Assembly (NCBI GenBank): GCA_945865635.1
Contig: CAMBEP010000043.1
Span: 1 to 42,443, forward strand
Length of the DNA stretch: 42,443 bases
Direction of reading: 5' to 3'
DNA from: Candidatus Kuenenia stuttgartensis
GTDB lineage: Bacteria; Planctomycetota; Planctomycetia; Isosphaerales; Isosphaeraceae
A model generated the notes under the pieces. That model was not told the origin of the DNA, ran no database searches, and saw only the letters and a program-made list of their open reading frames with translations. The position numbers were made by a program, and so were the translations under genes. This document shows, one piece after another, positions 19,682-28,556 of this stretch. Every line of letters starts with the position of its first letter. Positions within the stretch are counted from its first letter, which is position 1.

Positions 19682-20612
19682 GGAACGAACCTCGCGTTAA
19701 ACTTTTATGGTTGTACAAACATTCCCTTGCGGGCCCGATGTAGATGATGAGATTGAAGTCGCCAAGGGAATCCTTGGGCATAACAACACGATTTCCGGTA
19801 GTCGAGGAGTGTCTGGCAAGTGATGTCTCATGAGTGGCGAAGATTCTTGTTGCAAGTCTCTTGGAAACGACCGGAATCAACCAATCTGTCCTGAAGCGTG
19901 GGGGGGGTTTGCTCAACCCTGTCTCAAGGTGTACCGAACCACAACCGAAGAGGGCAACCGCAAACATCTGGTGCAGAATCAGAACAGAACCGGGAATCTG
20001 GCTTAAACTCTGGAATCACTTATCTGAAGAATGCGGTTTCGATGTATGCGAGATGTTATAATCACCAATTTCGCTTCTTCATGCAAGTAGTCTCTCCAAA
20101 AAAAAAAGATTTTCTCAAGCTTTGTCGCTTTTTGGAAACACGGCCTAAATAAGTGTGGCTTTAAGACGACACGGCCGCCCCTTGACCGATCGCCCCCTGC
20201 GCCTTGGTCTAACCCGGATGCCGTCCCGCCAGATTGAACACAACAAAACCTTTTTAAGCGCAAACTGCATCTTGCTAATGCCTTACGCGACTCTTGAGCG
20301 TATGTCTTCATTGATATATGCTAACGCCTGCGTAAGGTGTGCTTGATCAAGTCTGGTTGGCTTCCTGTTTTTCTCTTTTTAGGCATTCGCTTTGCTTTGA
20401 GTCTAGAGGCTTTTTCGATGACCTTAGAGCCATGTCTTCTGAGGCCTTCCCAAGCAAGAGGACATGACCTTTGATCGACCTCGATCGTGGTGGCAATGAT
20501 TTGCTTTAACCAGATCCATGTGAGGATGTTCCATCATTTTTAGAGACCAGAACAGGGATTCCTGACATTTGGGATCCCGATTCTTACCTGACCAACGGAA
20601 ATGAGGCCCATG
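19682..20612. other. 931-bp non-coding region between divergent genes
   Basis: No supported gene. Short frames here lack ribosome binding sites and recognisable protein character. No tRNA cloverleaf or rRNA segment was recognised. It should contain the promoters of the minus-strand gene at 19681 and the plus-strand DUF1559 gene. One dyad is visible: CCTTACGC at 20281-20288 paired with GCGTAAGG at 20330-20337 (8 bp, 41-base spacing). A homopolymer of ten A lies at about 20099-20108. Confidence 0.6.
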
Positions 20613-21683
20613 ATGTGTCGAACCCGGATTCATAGTCTTTACCATAAAGGCTTTACACTGATTGAACTGCTGGTCGTGATTGCGATTATCGCGGTCTTGA
20701 TCGCTTTATTGTTGCCGGCGGTGCAGTCGGCTCGCGAGGCGGCCCGGCGTGCGCAGTGCGTGAACAATCTGAAGCAGATTGGCTTGGCCATGCACAATTA
20801 TGAGTCATCCAATTCTTCATTGCCGCCAGCCAAGATCTGGTCAGCGACAGCGGCGTCGGTCACATCGTTGCCCAACGACTCGGCGGGTCTGGGCCAGGTG
20901 TTGAACACCACGGCACTGACATTGATTCTGCCGTTTCTTGAGCAAAGCACACTGGCAAACGCCTACAATTTCAGCTTACCTTCTTGTCCGGCGGGCAATT
21001 CGGCGCCGAACTTGAAGCCGGTGGGTGGTGTGTCGTCTTATTTGGCGAACACGACGACGACATCGACGATGGTCAATGCCTATCTATGCACATCAGATAT
21101 CCCATCGATGCCTTATAATGCGACCACGCCATCGGCGGCATCGACAGCTTATGCCGGATATCTCTCTCAAAGAACGAGTTACATGCTCCCAGCAGGCCGA
21201 TACTATGAAGGCTTTAATGGGCCCAGGCTGGCTGGAAGGCCGACTGACGGAGGGATTTTTGCGGGTTCGGACCTTTCGACCCGGTTTGTGAATATCAGTG
21301 ATGGGTTGAGCAATACGGTGATGGTTTTGGAATCGAGACTTGAGAAGACGAGTGTGGCTTATGGAGGATATTGGGGCCAGGGGTTATGGACATCGACCCA
21401 TGCTTTGGTCTACAGCAACAATCCGGGAATTACGACCTCGTATAGCAGTGCATGGCCGTCTACGATGCCGAATGGGCCGGCCACGCTGGCTCAGGTTTCG
21501 GCAGCGAACAACCCGCGTAAGCTGGGTTATGCCTGGTCGATCGGGAGCATGCACCCGGGCGGGATCAATGTATCGTTTGGTGACGGCAGTGTGAAGTTCA
21601 TCAAGAACACGATTGACCCGGCGATCTGGTTTGCGATCCAGACGATTGCCAACGGCGAGGTGGTCAGTTCGGATTCCTTTTAA
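20613..21683 (+). CDS. DUF1559 pseudopilin-like protein
   Basis: The N-terminus carries a type IV prepilin-like signal, [27 protein letters not shown], with predicted cleavage after the Gly before FTLIE. It continues into [28 protein letters not shown], the DUF1559 signature, and ends with [12 protein letters not shown], the H-X9-DG motif. These proteins are greatly expanded in Planctomycetota; their function is unsettled, with a pseudopilin or envelope role assumed. Several ATGs are in frame (20601, 20610, 20613). I prefer 20613 because a GAGG at 20603-20606 sits six bases before it. It is followed on the same strand, after 141 bases, by a small lipoprotein gene, a pairing typical of the family. 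Confidence 0.92.
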   Translation: MCRTRIHSLYHKGFTLIELLVVIAIIAVLIALLLPAVQSAREAARRAQCVNNLKQIGLAMHNYESSNSSLPPAKIWSATAASVTSLPNDSAGLGQVLNTTALTLILPFLEQSTLANAYNFSLPSCPAGNSAPNLKPVGGVSSYLANTTTTSTMVNAYLCTSDIPSMPYNATTPSAASTAYAGYLSQRTSYMLPAGRYYEGFNGPRLAGRPTDGGIFAGSDLSTRFVNISDGLSNTVMVLESRLEKTSVAYGGYWGQGLWTSTHALVYSNNPGITTSYSSAWPSTMPNGPATLAQVSAANNPRKLGYAWSIGSMHPGGINVSFGDGSVKFIKNTIDPAIWFAIQTIANGEVVSSDSF

Positions 21684-21824
21684 ATCCAAAGGCATCCAAA
21701 CGCATGGTGATTTGTCCTTCAGGGTGAGGTCGGCTTCTGGCTCTCTCTTTTTGATGGCCGCCGCCTTGAATGATTGGCAGATTTGGACAAACCAACGGTA
21801 ACACCCGATACAGGAAATGAGTTC

Positions 21825-22325
21825 ATGAAGTCAATCAAATCGCTGGTTTTTCCTACCTTGGCGGTCATTTCGATGATGGCTTTGGGGTGTGGTGAAAGCG
21901 GCCCTAGGCTGGTGAGTGTCAGTGGAAAGGTTTCCGTGGATGGCAAACCGATGGAGGGGCTGGTGCTTTCGTTCCTGCCCGACCCTTCCAACCCCGGGGC
22001 ACTGCCTTCGGAGAATGAAGTGGCTGGCGACGGCACGTATACGGCTTACACGCAGGGACGCAAGGGGCTGATGCCGGGCAGGTATCATGTGGTGATTCTG
22101 CGTGGCCCAGCGGCGGCGGCGATTGTCAAAGCCGAGCAATCCGCGGCCAACAATGAGACCTTCAAGGACGACCCGTTTATGGCGGCGGCCAGTGAGGCGC
22201 CGGCCAAGAAAAAAGATCAGAAGGTGTTGAAGTTCTTTGAGATCGCGTTTGATAAAGTGGTTCCTGAAGAAGGTGGAATCATGGACTTCGACGGTGAGAT
22301 GAAGAATGCGACGCCTTATAAGTAA
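21825..22325 (+). CDS. Small lipoprotein with carboxypeptidase-regulatory/transthyretin-like fold
   Basis: The protein is 166 residues. It starts MKSIKSLVFPTLAVISMMALGCGES, a lipoprotein signal with lipobox ALGC. It then reads VSVSGKVSVDGKPMEGLVLSF and, later, MPGRYHVVIL, the pattern of small planctomycete lipoproteins annotated as carboxypeptidase-regulatory-like (a beta-sandwich). I start at 21825 rather than an in-frame ATG 51 bases earlier because the signal begins here and AGGAAATGAG lies just upstream. It is placed directly after a DUF1559 gene and is followed by an intrinsic terminator at 22378-22409, so the two probably form one unit. Its partner and role are not known. Confidence 0.85.
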   Translation: MKSIKSLVFPTLAVISMMALGCGESGPRLVSVSGKVSVDGKPMEGLVLSFLPDPSNPGALPSENEVAGDGTYTAYTQGRKGLMPGRYHVVILRGPAAAAIVKAEQSAANNETFKDDPFMAAASEAPAKKKDQKVLKFFEIAFDKVVPEEGGIMDFDGEMKNATPYK

Positions 22326-22377
22326 TGAAATGATAGAGGAATGGGTTGGGATTGGGAATCTGCCCGCTGGGCATTCG

Positions 22378-22409
22378 AACCGCTGCCTTAAAAAGGCGGC
22401 GGTTTTTTT
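22378..22409 (+). terminator. Intrinsic terminator after DUF1559-lipoprotein unit
   Basis: A 12-base stem (AACCGCTGCCTT / AAGGCGGCGGTT, one G-T wobble) with a 3-base A loop runs into seven consecutive T at 22403-22409. It lies about 50 bases past the stop codon at 22325. This is a textbook rho-independent terminator. Confidence 0.9.
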
Positions 22410-22502
22410 AGGTAACACTGGATGTGCGGGAAACCGTCTGGCGGGTTATGATGATTTGTAACGATTTTTCGGATGATTCGCACAAATACAAAAAAAGATG
22501 TC

Positions 22503-23000
22503 ATGAAGGCACTGATGAGCCCACGAACGAGTTCGATGATCGACCGATTCATGAAACTGATGGTTTTGACCGGCTTGGCGGCGGGTTGCAGGCCGGGCGG
22601 GGAGCCGGGCTATCTGCCACCGAAATTGGAGCCGGTTTCGGGCACGATCACGATGGACGGCAAGGCTTTGGAGGGGGTGGTGGTCCGTTTTGTACCGATG
22701 GCTGAGGGGGGCTCGATGACGATCGGCGAAACCGACTCGAAGGGCCGGTACAGGCTGAATTATGTGGGCATGGATGGTTGTGCTGCGGGCGACTACAGGG
22801 TGTACCTATCATACAAGACATTGTTTGATGGAAGGCCGATTTCGCTTCAGTTCCAAACATCTTTGATTGTGTCGAAGGAGGGGATGGAAGCGCCTGAACG
22901 GATGCCAGAGGGATATGCGCCATTGAGTTCGACCTTACGGGCGACGGTTCCAGCAAGCGGCGGGGAAATCGACTTCAACCTGAGCGGCCCCTTACGATAA
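22503..23000 (+). CDS. Small lipoprotein, carboxypeptidase-regulatory-like
   Basis: A lipobox LAAGC follows a short hydrophobic stretch (MKLMVLTGLAAGC). The mature part has PVSGTITMDGKALEGVVVRF followed by DSKGRYRLNY and AAGDYRVYL, the same beta-sandwich plan as the lipoprotein at 21825. The two are paralogues in design but diverged in sequence. The start is uncertain: ATGs at 22503, 22536 and 22551 are all in frame and none has a strong ribosome binding site. 22503 gives a long n-region; 22536 gives MIDRFMKLMVLTG, a more usual signal. It is separated from the previous lipoprotein gene by a strong terminator, so it is probably transcribed independently. Confidence 0.8.
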   Translation: MKALMSPRTSSMIDRFMKLMVLTGLAAGCRPGGEPGYLPPKLEPVSGTITMDGKALEGVVVRFVPMAEGGSMTIGETDSKGRYRLNYVGMDGCAAGDYRVYLSYKTLFDGRPISLQFQTSLIVSKEGMEAPERMPEGYAPLSSTLRATVPASGGEIDFNLSGPLR

Positions 23001-23164
23001 GGAATTCTTCGAGATAAATTGTTTGACAGGATGTTTATTGATTGTGGTGCATGCAAGTTGAAGTTAGACTTAGGGACGAGTTCTTTTTTGGAACGGCAAC
23101 AGGTTCGCGGTGTTTTGCTGCGGACTGAATCATCACGTCCCATAGTTTCAGGAGCCTAGTGGCA

Positions 23165-24832
23165 ATGAACTTCAGCAAGCGTTTGACATGGCTCAGCCTG
23201 GCCATGATTCTGGTCTCAGGCTGGCCGGCGATGGCGGCAGAGGGTCGCCACAAGATTGTTGTGATGGCTTTTGGCGATGATGAATTCGCCATTGTGGACA
23301 TTGCCAAGGATACAGGCAAGCTTGTGAGCGTGCAGGCCCAGATATTACCGAACGCCCAGATCGGGGCCGTTTCAGAAAAGAATGGAGTGATTTCCATTGG
23401 TCTCAAGACGGCGACTGGTTCCGAGACCTTTGAGGGCAAGCCCGGCAAGGACGGCAAGATTCGCGGCCTGTTTACATTTCGCGGAACATCGTATGCGGCC
23501 GAACTGGTCCCTACAAAAGACGAAAAAGTGGCCGAGATGAAGTCGGGCCAGGTCTCACAGGAGATCTTTTCGTTAATGCGTGAGAATGCCCAGAAAGACC
23601 CAAAGACCCGGGCTGAAGCCTTCCGTAAACTGATCGATAAATACGCAGGCAAGCCTTATGCAGCATCGATTTATGCCCAATATTTGAGTCTGTCGGATCA
23701 AGCCGATATGACCGAAGGCGACATTAAGAAAACGCTTAACGAGTGGTTTAGCAGTGCCAGGGAATATGGCGAGAAGTGGTATGACCAGTCGCGTGGCAAT
23801 GCGGTTAAAGCTTTGAAGGGCAAGAAAAAGGCGGCGGCCGGGGTACTTTTGGACTTGGCTCAGGATTTGGACAAGACATTGAGCGAAGAGACCGACCTTG
23901 AGACGAAGGCAGAAATTGCGGCCGTCCTGAGCGAAACAGCCCGCACGCTTGGCAAGTCTGACTTGGCAGACGGTGTCGACAAGCGGTTGAAGGGCTATGA
24001 AGTGAAGCTCGACGAAAATTATGCCAAGAAAGTGCCGCCCTTCAAGCCGCTGAAAATGGCTGAAAAGAAGGGTGCCAAGCCCGTAGTGATGGAACTTTTT
24101 ACGGGTGCCCAGTGCCCGCCCTGCGTGGCTGCTGACGTTGGATTCGATGCCTTGGGCGACACCTACAGTCACACCAACGTGATTCTGCTTCAGTATCACC
24201 TGCACATCCCGGGCCCTGACCCGCTCACTAACGACGACAGTGTGGCCCGCCAGAAGTATTATGGATCAGAAATTGGGGGCACTCCTTCGACCTTTTTCAA
24301 TGGCAAAAGCGATGGTGGAGGAGGCGGTTCCATGGCGGGTTCGGAAGGTAAGTACAAGCAATTCCGCTCCATCATTGATTCGGGTCTGGCGGCCAGTCCG
24401 ACGGCCACAGTCGACTTGAAAGCCAGTCGCAAGGGCGATCTGATTGAGATCTCGGCGAAGGCGAAAACCACCGGAAAACCGGGTGAAAAGGCTCAGCCAA
24501 AGCTCCGCATGGTGATCACCGAGAAAGTGGTCAAGTATATTGGCAGCAACAAACTGCGATTCCACCACCATGTTGTGCGCGACATGCCAGGCGGAGCCGA
24601 AGGTATGAGCCTGGACAAGGCCGGCACGCTGGATCAGTCTACGAAAGTGGATGTCAAAACGCTTCGTGGAGAGATCGAGAAGTATGTCAGCGACTTTGAG
24701 AAAAAGTCGACCTTCTTCGGTACCAAGCCAGCCATTGACTTGAAAAAGCTGAGCGTGGTCGCTTTCGTACAGGACGATCAAACCAAGGAGATTCTTGGTG
24801 CATCCTCCGTCGATCTGGTGGAATCTCCCTGA
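23165..24832 (+). CDS. Secreted thioredoxin-fold protein with CPPC motif
   Basis: The signal peptide is MNFSKRLTWLSLAMILVSGWPAMA-AEG. The first half (to about residue 290) is Lys/Glu/Ala-rich, with a beta region followed by helices. A thioredoxin-like domain follows: VVMELFTGAQCPPC with the Cys pair at about 317 and 320, then QYHLHIPGPDPL, and GGTPSTFFNG holding the cis-Pro after Thr. This resembles Omp28-type or redoxin-type proteins that reduce or form disulfides outside the cytoplasm. The C-terminal 170 residues form a separate beta-rich domain. I chose ATG 23165 over an in-frame GTG at 23159 because AGGAG at 23150-23154 is ten bases from the ATG but only four from the GTG. A hairpin at 24866-24899 ends the unit. 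Thiol-disulfide activity is inferred; the substrate is unknown. Confidence 0.85.
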   Translation: MNFSKRLTWLSLAMILVSGWPAMAAEGRHKIVVMAFGDDEFAIVDIAKDTGKLVSVQAQILPNAQIGAVSEKNGVISIGLKTATGSETFEGKPGKDGKIRGLFTFRGTSYAAELVPTKDEKVAEMKSGQVSQEIFSLMRENAQKDPKTRAEAFRKLIDKYAGKPYAASIYAQYLSLSDQADMTEGDIKKTLNEWFSSAREYGEKWYDQSRGNAVKALKGKKKAAAGVLLDLAQDLDKTLSEETDLETKAEIAAVLSETARTLGKSDLADGVDKRLKGYEVKLDENYAKKVPPFKPLKMAEKKGAKPVVMELFTGAQCPPCVAADVGFDALGDTYSHTNVILLQYHLHIPGPDPLTNDDSVARQKYYGSEIGGTPSTFFNGKSDGGGGGSMAGSEGKYKQFRSIIDSGLAASPTATVDLKASRKGDLIEISAKAKTTGKPGEKAQPKLRMVITEKVVKYIGSNKLRFHHHVVRDMPGGAEGMSLDKAGTLDQSTKVDVKTLRGEIEKYVSDFEKKSTFFGTKPAIDLKKLSVVAFVQDDQTKEILGASSVDLVESP

Positions 24833-24865
24833 TCGTGCCACAGACTGACTTTTAATGCACTTGCG

Positions 24866-24899
24866 AGGCCGAACCCTTGAGATTCAGGGGATTCGGCCT
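24866..24899 (+). terminator. Terminator hairpin after the thioredoxin-like gene
   Basis: A stem AGGCCGAA / TTCGGCCT (8 bp) is extended inward by CCCT/AGGG and followed by a pyrimidine-rich ACTTCTTTTCGC stretch. It lies 34 bases past the stop codon at 24832. The downstream T content is moderate rather than a clean T-run. Confidence 0.65.
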
Positions 24900-24994
24900 A
24901 CTTCTTTTCGCTCCCGAAAGTTAGAATGGGAGTGCCTCAAAACGGGTCCAGCACTTCGGGCCCGGGCCCTTGATCCCAAGTTGTTAGTGAGCCG

Positions 24995-25888
24995 ATGCCT
25001 TACGACTTAAGCATGACAACGCCTGGCAGATCCGACCGACCGTTTCGTGTTGCGGTGGCTCAGATTGCGCCCAAACTGGGCGATCTGGCTGCCAATCTGG
25101 AAACTCACAAACGGATCATTGCCGAAGCGTCCCGGAATGGTGCTGATCTGGTGGTCTTTCCGGAACTCTCCCTGACCGGCTATTTCCTGAGGGACTTGGT
25201 CAGTGATGTGGCCCTGACTGCCGATTCCGGGATCATTGCAGAGCTTTCGCAGTTGTCGGGCCAAACCCGCGTGGTTTTTGGGTTTGTCGAGGAATCGTCG
25301 CGCAACCTGTTTTATAACTCGGCTGGCTGGCTTGAAAACGGCTTGCTCAAGGCCATCCACCGCAAAGCCTATCTGCCGACGTATGGAATGTTTGACGAGC
25401 GGCGATACTTTGCCGCCGGTAGTCGCGTGCGGTGCTTCGATACGCACCTGGGCCGGGTGGGAATCTTGATCTGTGAGGACGCCTGGCATTTGGCCAACAC
25501 CGTCATTCTGGGTGCCGATGGTGCAGATCTGGTCATTCTGATGGGCAATTCGCCGGCACGTGGGGTAAACTCTTCGGAGCTGGCCAGTCAGGCGGTCTGG
25601 CATCATATCGCCCGTAATGTGGCCTTGTCGCTCAATGTTCCGGTGATCTTTGCCAACCGGGTCGGCTATGAAGATGGGGTCTGCTTCTTTGGTTCCAGCC
25701 AGGTCTTGGCTCCCGGCGGTTCGACACTGGCCCAGGCCGCCCAGTTGGACGAAGAGATTCTCTGGGCCACCATCGACCCTGCCGCCACTCGTCAGGCCCG
25801 GATCCGAACCCCTCTGGCGCGTGACGAACGCCTGGAACTAACACTTCGCGAACTGGAGCGGATCGCCCATGAACGCGGCCACGCCTGA
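24995..25888 (+). CDS. Nitrilase-family glutaminase subunit for NAD+ synthesis
   Basis: A 297-residue carbon-nitrogen hydrolase. The catalytic triad is visible: Glu57 in [12 protein letters not shown], Lys124 in [18 protein letters not shown], and Cys160 in [10 protein letters not shown]. The [14 protein letters not shown] and CEDAWH blocks are those of the amidase half of glutamine-dependent NAD synthetase, which supplies ammonia from glutamine. In most bacteria this domain is fused to the synthetase; here it ends with its own stop and overlaps the following nadE-like gene by 20 bases. An AGTGAG lies just upstream of the ATG at 24995; an internal ATG at 25013 is a possible alternative. It could in principle be another amidase, but the adjacency makes NAD synthesis by far the best reading. 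Confidence 0.9.
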   Translation: MPYDLSMTTPGRSDRPFRVAVAQIAPKLGDLAANLETHKRIIAEASRNGADLVVFPELSLTGYFLRDLVSDVALTADSGIIAELSQLSGQTRVVFGFVEESSRNLFYNSAGWLENGLLKAIHRKAYLPTYGMFDERRYFAAGSRVRCFDTHLGRVGILICEDAWHLANTVILGADGADLVILMGNSPARGVNSSELASQAVWHHIARNVALSLNVPVIFANRVGYEDGVCFFGSSQVLAPGGSTLAQAAQLDEEILWATIDPAATRQARIRTPLARDERLELTLRELERIAHERGHA

Positions 25889-26768
25889 CCCCAACCGGCC
25901 TTTGGCCGACACCAATCCGCCCTGCCCCCATTCTGTCGATGCACAGGACCCACTCGTCCTGAACTTGCCATTGGTGCGTAAGATCCTCGTCGGTTTTATT
26001 CGCAATGAAGTTCTCCGCACCGGCCTGAAACGGGTCGTTTTTGGGCTTTCAGGCGGCATCGATTCCACCCTGGCCGCCTATCTGGCCGCCGAGGCGCTTG
26101 GCCCTGAGAATGTGATGGGTGTGCGAATGCCCTACAGCAGCTCGTCGAGCGAGACCATGGAACACGGACAGCTTGTGGCCGAAAGGCTTGGAATCGAGTC
26201 GAAAACCCTCTCGATCGCAAATCAGGTTGACACCTATTTCGCCCAGCTCGATGACGATGCCAGCCGACTGCGACGCGCCAACATGATGGCCCGCCAGCGC
26301 ATGACCATCCTCTACGACCAGTCCGCCGCTTTCGGGGCCTTGGTTCTGGGCACTTCGAACAAAACGGAACTGCTTCTGGGCTATGGCACTTTGCATGGCG
26401 ACATGGCCAGCGCCCTGAACCCGATTGGCGACCTTTACAAAACACAGATCTGGGAGCTCTCAGAGCACATGGGCGTGCCGGCCGAAATTGTCAAAAAGCC
26501 CCCTACTGCCGACCTTTGGGCTGGCCAGACGGACGAATCCGAGCTGGGCTTCTCCTATGCCGATGTGGACCGTCTGCTGGTCCGTATGGTCGATCTGCGA
26601 ATTCCGCTGGATGTCCTGGAAAAACAAGGCTTTACGAACGTATTTATCGAACGCGTCACCCGTATGGTGCGCACCACCCAGTTCAAGCGACGCCTGCCTC
26701 TGATTGCCAAAGTCGGCCCACGCACAATCGACCGCGACTTCCGGTATAGCCGAGACTGGGGAACTTGA
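25869..26768 (+). CDS. nadE: NAD+ synthase, ammonia-ligating subunit
   Basis: A 299-residue synthetase domain that adenylates nicotinic acid adenine dinucleotide and amidates it to NAD+. The ATP-pyrophosphatase loop SGGIDS is at residues 61-66. Family blocks [44 protein letters not shown] and [21 protein letters not shown] are all intact. The start ATG at 25869 lies within the last codons of the glutaminase gene (20-base overlap), with GGAG about ten bases before it, pointing to translational coupling. Together the two genes are equivalent to the usual single-chain glutamine-dependent enzyme, so ammonia must pass between separate subunits. Confidence 0.95.
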   Translation: MNAATPDPNRPLADTNPPCPHSVDAQDPLVLNLPLVRKILVGFIRNEVLRTGLKRVVFGLSGGIDSTLAAYLAAEALGPENVMGVRMPYSSSSSETMEHGQLVAERLGIESKTLSIANQVDTYFAQLDDDASRLRRANMMARQRMTILYDQSAAFGALVLGTSNKTELLLGYGTLHGDMASALNPIGDLYKTQIWELSEHMGVPAEIVKKPPTADLWAGQTDESELGFSYADVDRLLVRMVDLRIPLDVLEKQGFTNVFIERVTRMVRTTQFKRRLPLIAKVGPRTIDRDFRYSRDWGT

Positions 26769-26792
26769 GCCGGAACTCGTCAAAGTTCCGGC
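26769..26792. terminator. Hairpin between convergent genes
   Basis: A perfect 9-bp stem GCCGGAACT / AGTTCCGGC with a 6-base loop starts immediately after the nadE stop codon and lies 31 bases past the stop of the convergent DUF1559 gene. No T-run follows on either strand. It could serve both transcripts as a 3'-end structure. Confidence 0.5.
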
Positions 26793-26822
26793 CCATGCTT
26801 CCTAACCGCAAAATTCCAGCAA

Positions 26823-27956
26823 TCAATAATCCGTAGCGCTAATCACTTCACTGCCGGCGCGTGTTCCCAGAGCCATCCAGACCACCTGGTTGATCGACGA
26901 TTTGACGAATTTTACAGAACTGTCGCCAAACAGGATGTTGCAACCGCCTGGGTGGGCGCTGGTTGAGTTGGAATAGGCTGAGCCGTCGGCGTTATAGTTC
27001 GCCCCGTTGAATCGGCAACCATTCCAGGGATACTGCGCACTGTTGGGCGGAACAATCGTGTTGAACATCCCGATACCAACCGCGCCAATGCCCCAGCGAT
27101 AGCCCTTCGTCGGAGTGACCGTTTTGGTTGTGCTTGTCCACATCGTATTGCAGGCTGCCATGCCTTGCAGAGTCAGGGCCATGTTGCTTTGTGCATCACG
27201 CAGTGCGCCTGCACCACCCGGATCGACTGCGTTTGTCAACACGTTTGACCTGTCGCCAACGCCCTTTGCGCTTGACATCGATGCCCGGTCGTCTGCCGAT
27301 GCACTGATGAACGACGATGCATCGCCGCAAAGGCTCTCCGCATAGGCTACCGTATTGGACGTACCATCCGTCACACTTGAAATGAAGCAAGGTGTCTGGT
27401 AGGAGAACATGCCTGAGGAATCGCCCGTGGTGGAACCCCAGGTCGAGGTGCCCATGCATGCCAGATAGCTGTTGATCGAGGTCAGTCCCGAACTGGGATC
27501 CGATGGGCACAGGAACGAAGCCACCCGGGTATTGAACCCCGTGTAGTTTGCATCCCAGCCATACTGGGCCCGGTAACGATTCCAGGGCGACAGATTGAAA
27601 TTGATGGCGTTATAAAGATTTCCACCCTCAATGTGTGGCAAAATCAGCGAGAGCGAGCCCCAGCCACCCCAGTTGATCGGCCCGCCAGCTGATCCGCCGG
27701 AACCATTGAATCGGGCGTTCAGCGAGACACCCAGCGGATAGCAGCCAAGCGACGATTCATAATTGTACATGGCAAGCCCGATTTGCTTCAGATTATTGAT
27801 GCACTGGGCCCGACGCGCGGCTTCCCGAGCCGATTGGACAGCCGGCAGCAGCAGGCTGATCAGCACGGCAATGATCGCGATCACGACAAGTAGCTCAATC
27901 AGAGTGAAGCCCTTGCGTGATTTTTCTGAAACCTGTTTATTCACAACCATTTCCAT
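26823..27956 (-). CDS. DUF1559 pseudopilin-like protein
   Basis: This protein has 377 residues from the ATG at 27956, chosen because AAGGAG sits six bases upstream. The frame continues 49 codons further up, but that part has no family character. The prepilin-like segment [27 protein letters not shown] is followed by [28 protein letters not shown]. The C-terminal motif reads [12 protein letters not shown], so the usual H-X9-DG has Ser in place of Gly. Middle-region Cys residues and [12 protein letters not shown] are typical of the family. The gene lies downstream of a tiny lipoprotein gene (28107-28307) on the same strand, repeating the DUF1559-lipoprotein association seen at 20.6-22.3 kb but in the opposite gene order. 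Confidence 0.92.
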   Translation of the reverse strand: MEMVVNKQVSEKSRKGFTLIELLVVIAIIAVLISLLLPAVQSAREAARRAQCINNLKQIGLAMYNYESSLGCYPLGVSLNARFNGSGGSAGGPINWGGWGSLSLILPHIEGGNLYNAINFNLSPWNRYRAQYGWDANYTGFNTRVASFLCPSDPSSGLTSINSYLACMGTSTWGSTTGDSSGMFSYQTPCFISSVTDGTSNTVAYAESLCGDASSFISASADDRASMSSAKGVGDRSNVLTNAVDPGGAGALRDAQSNMALTLQGMAACNTMWTSTTKTVTPTKGYRWGIGAVGIGMFNTIVPPNSAQYPWNGCRFNGANYNADGSAYSNSTSAHPGGCNILFGDSSVKFVKSSINQVVWMALGTRAGSEVISATDY

Positions 27957-28106
27957 CTCGTTCTCCTTGATTTGACTCTCGATTATATGACTCACTGAAT
28001 AAGCTTGGTCACGATCCAAATCCTGGGCCCTCGTTAAAATGAGGCCGATTCCAAAAGGGATCAAAACCTGTCTCGGCCGAAGCTGGAGAGGACATTGCAA
28101 CACGAC

Positions 28107-28307
28107 TTATTTGTTCTTGGCTGTTGTCTTTTTCGCGTCCGCTTCCTTGCCTTGCACTTCGCCTGCCTTTTCGACTATGTCGATCGGCTTGGCCAAAGTT
28201 CCTGAGACTCGCTGCTCGCTGTTCCCACCACAGCCTGTAATGCTGCCGGCTGTGATTGATGTCAACAATAAAAGAGCTATGGTTCGAACGTGCTGAGCGG
28301 ATATCAT
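28107..28307 (-). CDS. Very small lipoprotein, 66 aa
   Basis: The sequence begins MISAQHVRTIALLLLTSITAGSITGCGGNSEQ, a lipoprotein signal with lipobox ITGC. After Cys there are only about 40 residues, ending in a charged Lys/Ala/Glu tail (GKEADAKKTTAKNK). It lacks the beta-sandwich body of the other lipoproteins near DUF1559 genes and might be a shortened relative. No ribosome binding site is obvious; a 15-base dyad sits at the start. It is 150 bases upstream of the DUF1559 start and on the same strand. Confidence 0.7.
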   Translation of the reverse strand: MISAQHVRTIALLLLTSITAGSITGCGGNSEQRVSGTLAKPIDIVEKAGEVQGKEADAKKTTAKNK

Positions 28308-28308
28308 C

Positions 28309-28323
28309 GTGAAAGTCTTTCAC
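28309..28323. promoter_or_regulatory. Perfect 7+1+7 dyad at a lipoprotein start
   Basis: GTGAAAGTCTTTCAC is an inverted repeat with a one-base centre, two bases upstream of the lipoprotein ATG at 28307. It covers the position where a ribosome binding site would be, so it could be an operator or a translation-affecting structure. No regulator can be named. Confidence 0.3.
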
Positions 28324-28556
28324 AGTTTTCAGGATTGAGGAGTCTGGGCGAACAATTCACCTTAATCCATCACAAAAGATTTATCAATCCATCATATTTT
28401 GAGGATACGTGACTGACCATCCAAAGCAAGTAATGACGACAATTGTCATCCATTTGCAACAAAAACACTCCGGAAAGCCTCCAGCAAGACATTCGGTTCG
28501 ATTGTTTGACAATTTCGCACTAACCCCTACAAATCAATGAGGTTAAGAAAAAAAAC

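Noticed and set aside
20003..20346. Short frames on both strands in the non-coding region
   Set aside because: They overlap each other, lack ribosome binding sites and show no protein-like composition.
22424..22705. 93-codon plus-strand frame overlapping the second lipoprotein
   Set aside because: It is the +1-frame shadow of the lipoprotein signal and start region, ending in Gly-rich nonsense.
26769..26792. Canonical bidirectional terminator between nadE and the DUF1559 gene
   Set aside because: The hairpin is real, but no T-run follows on either strand, so it is listed only as a tentative 3'-end structure.
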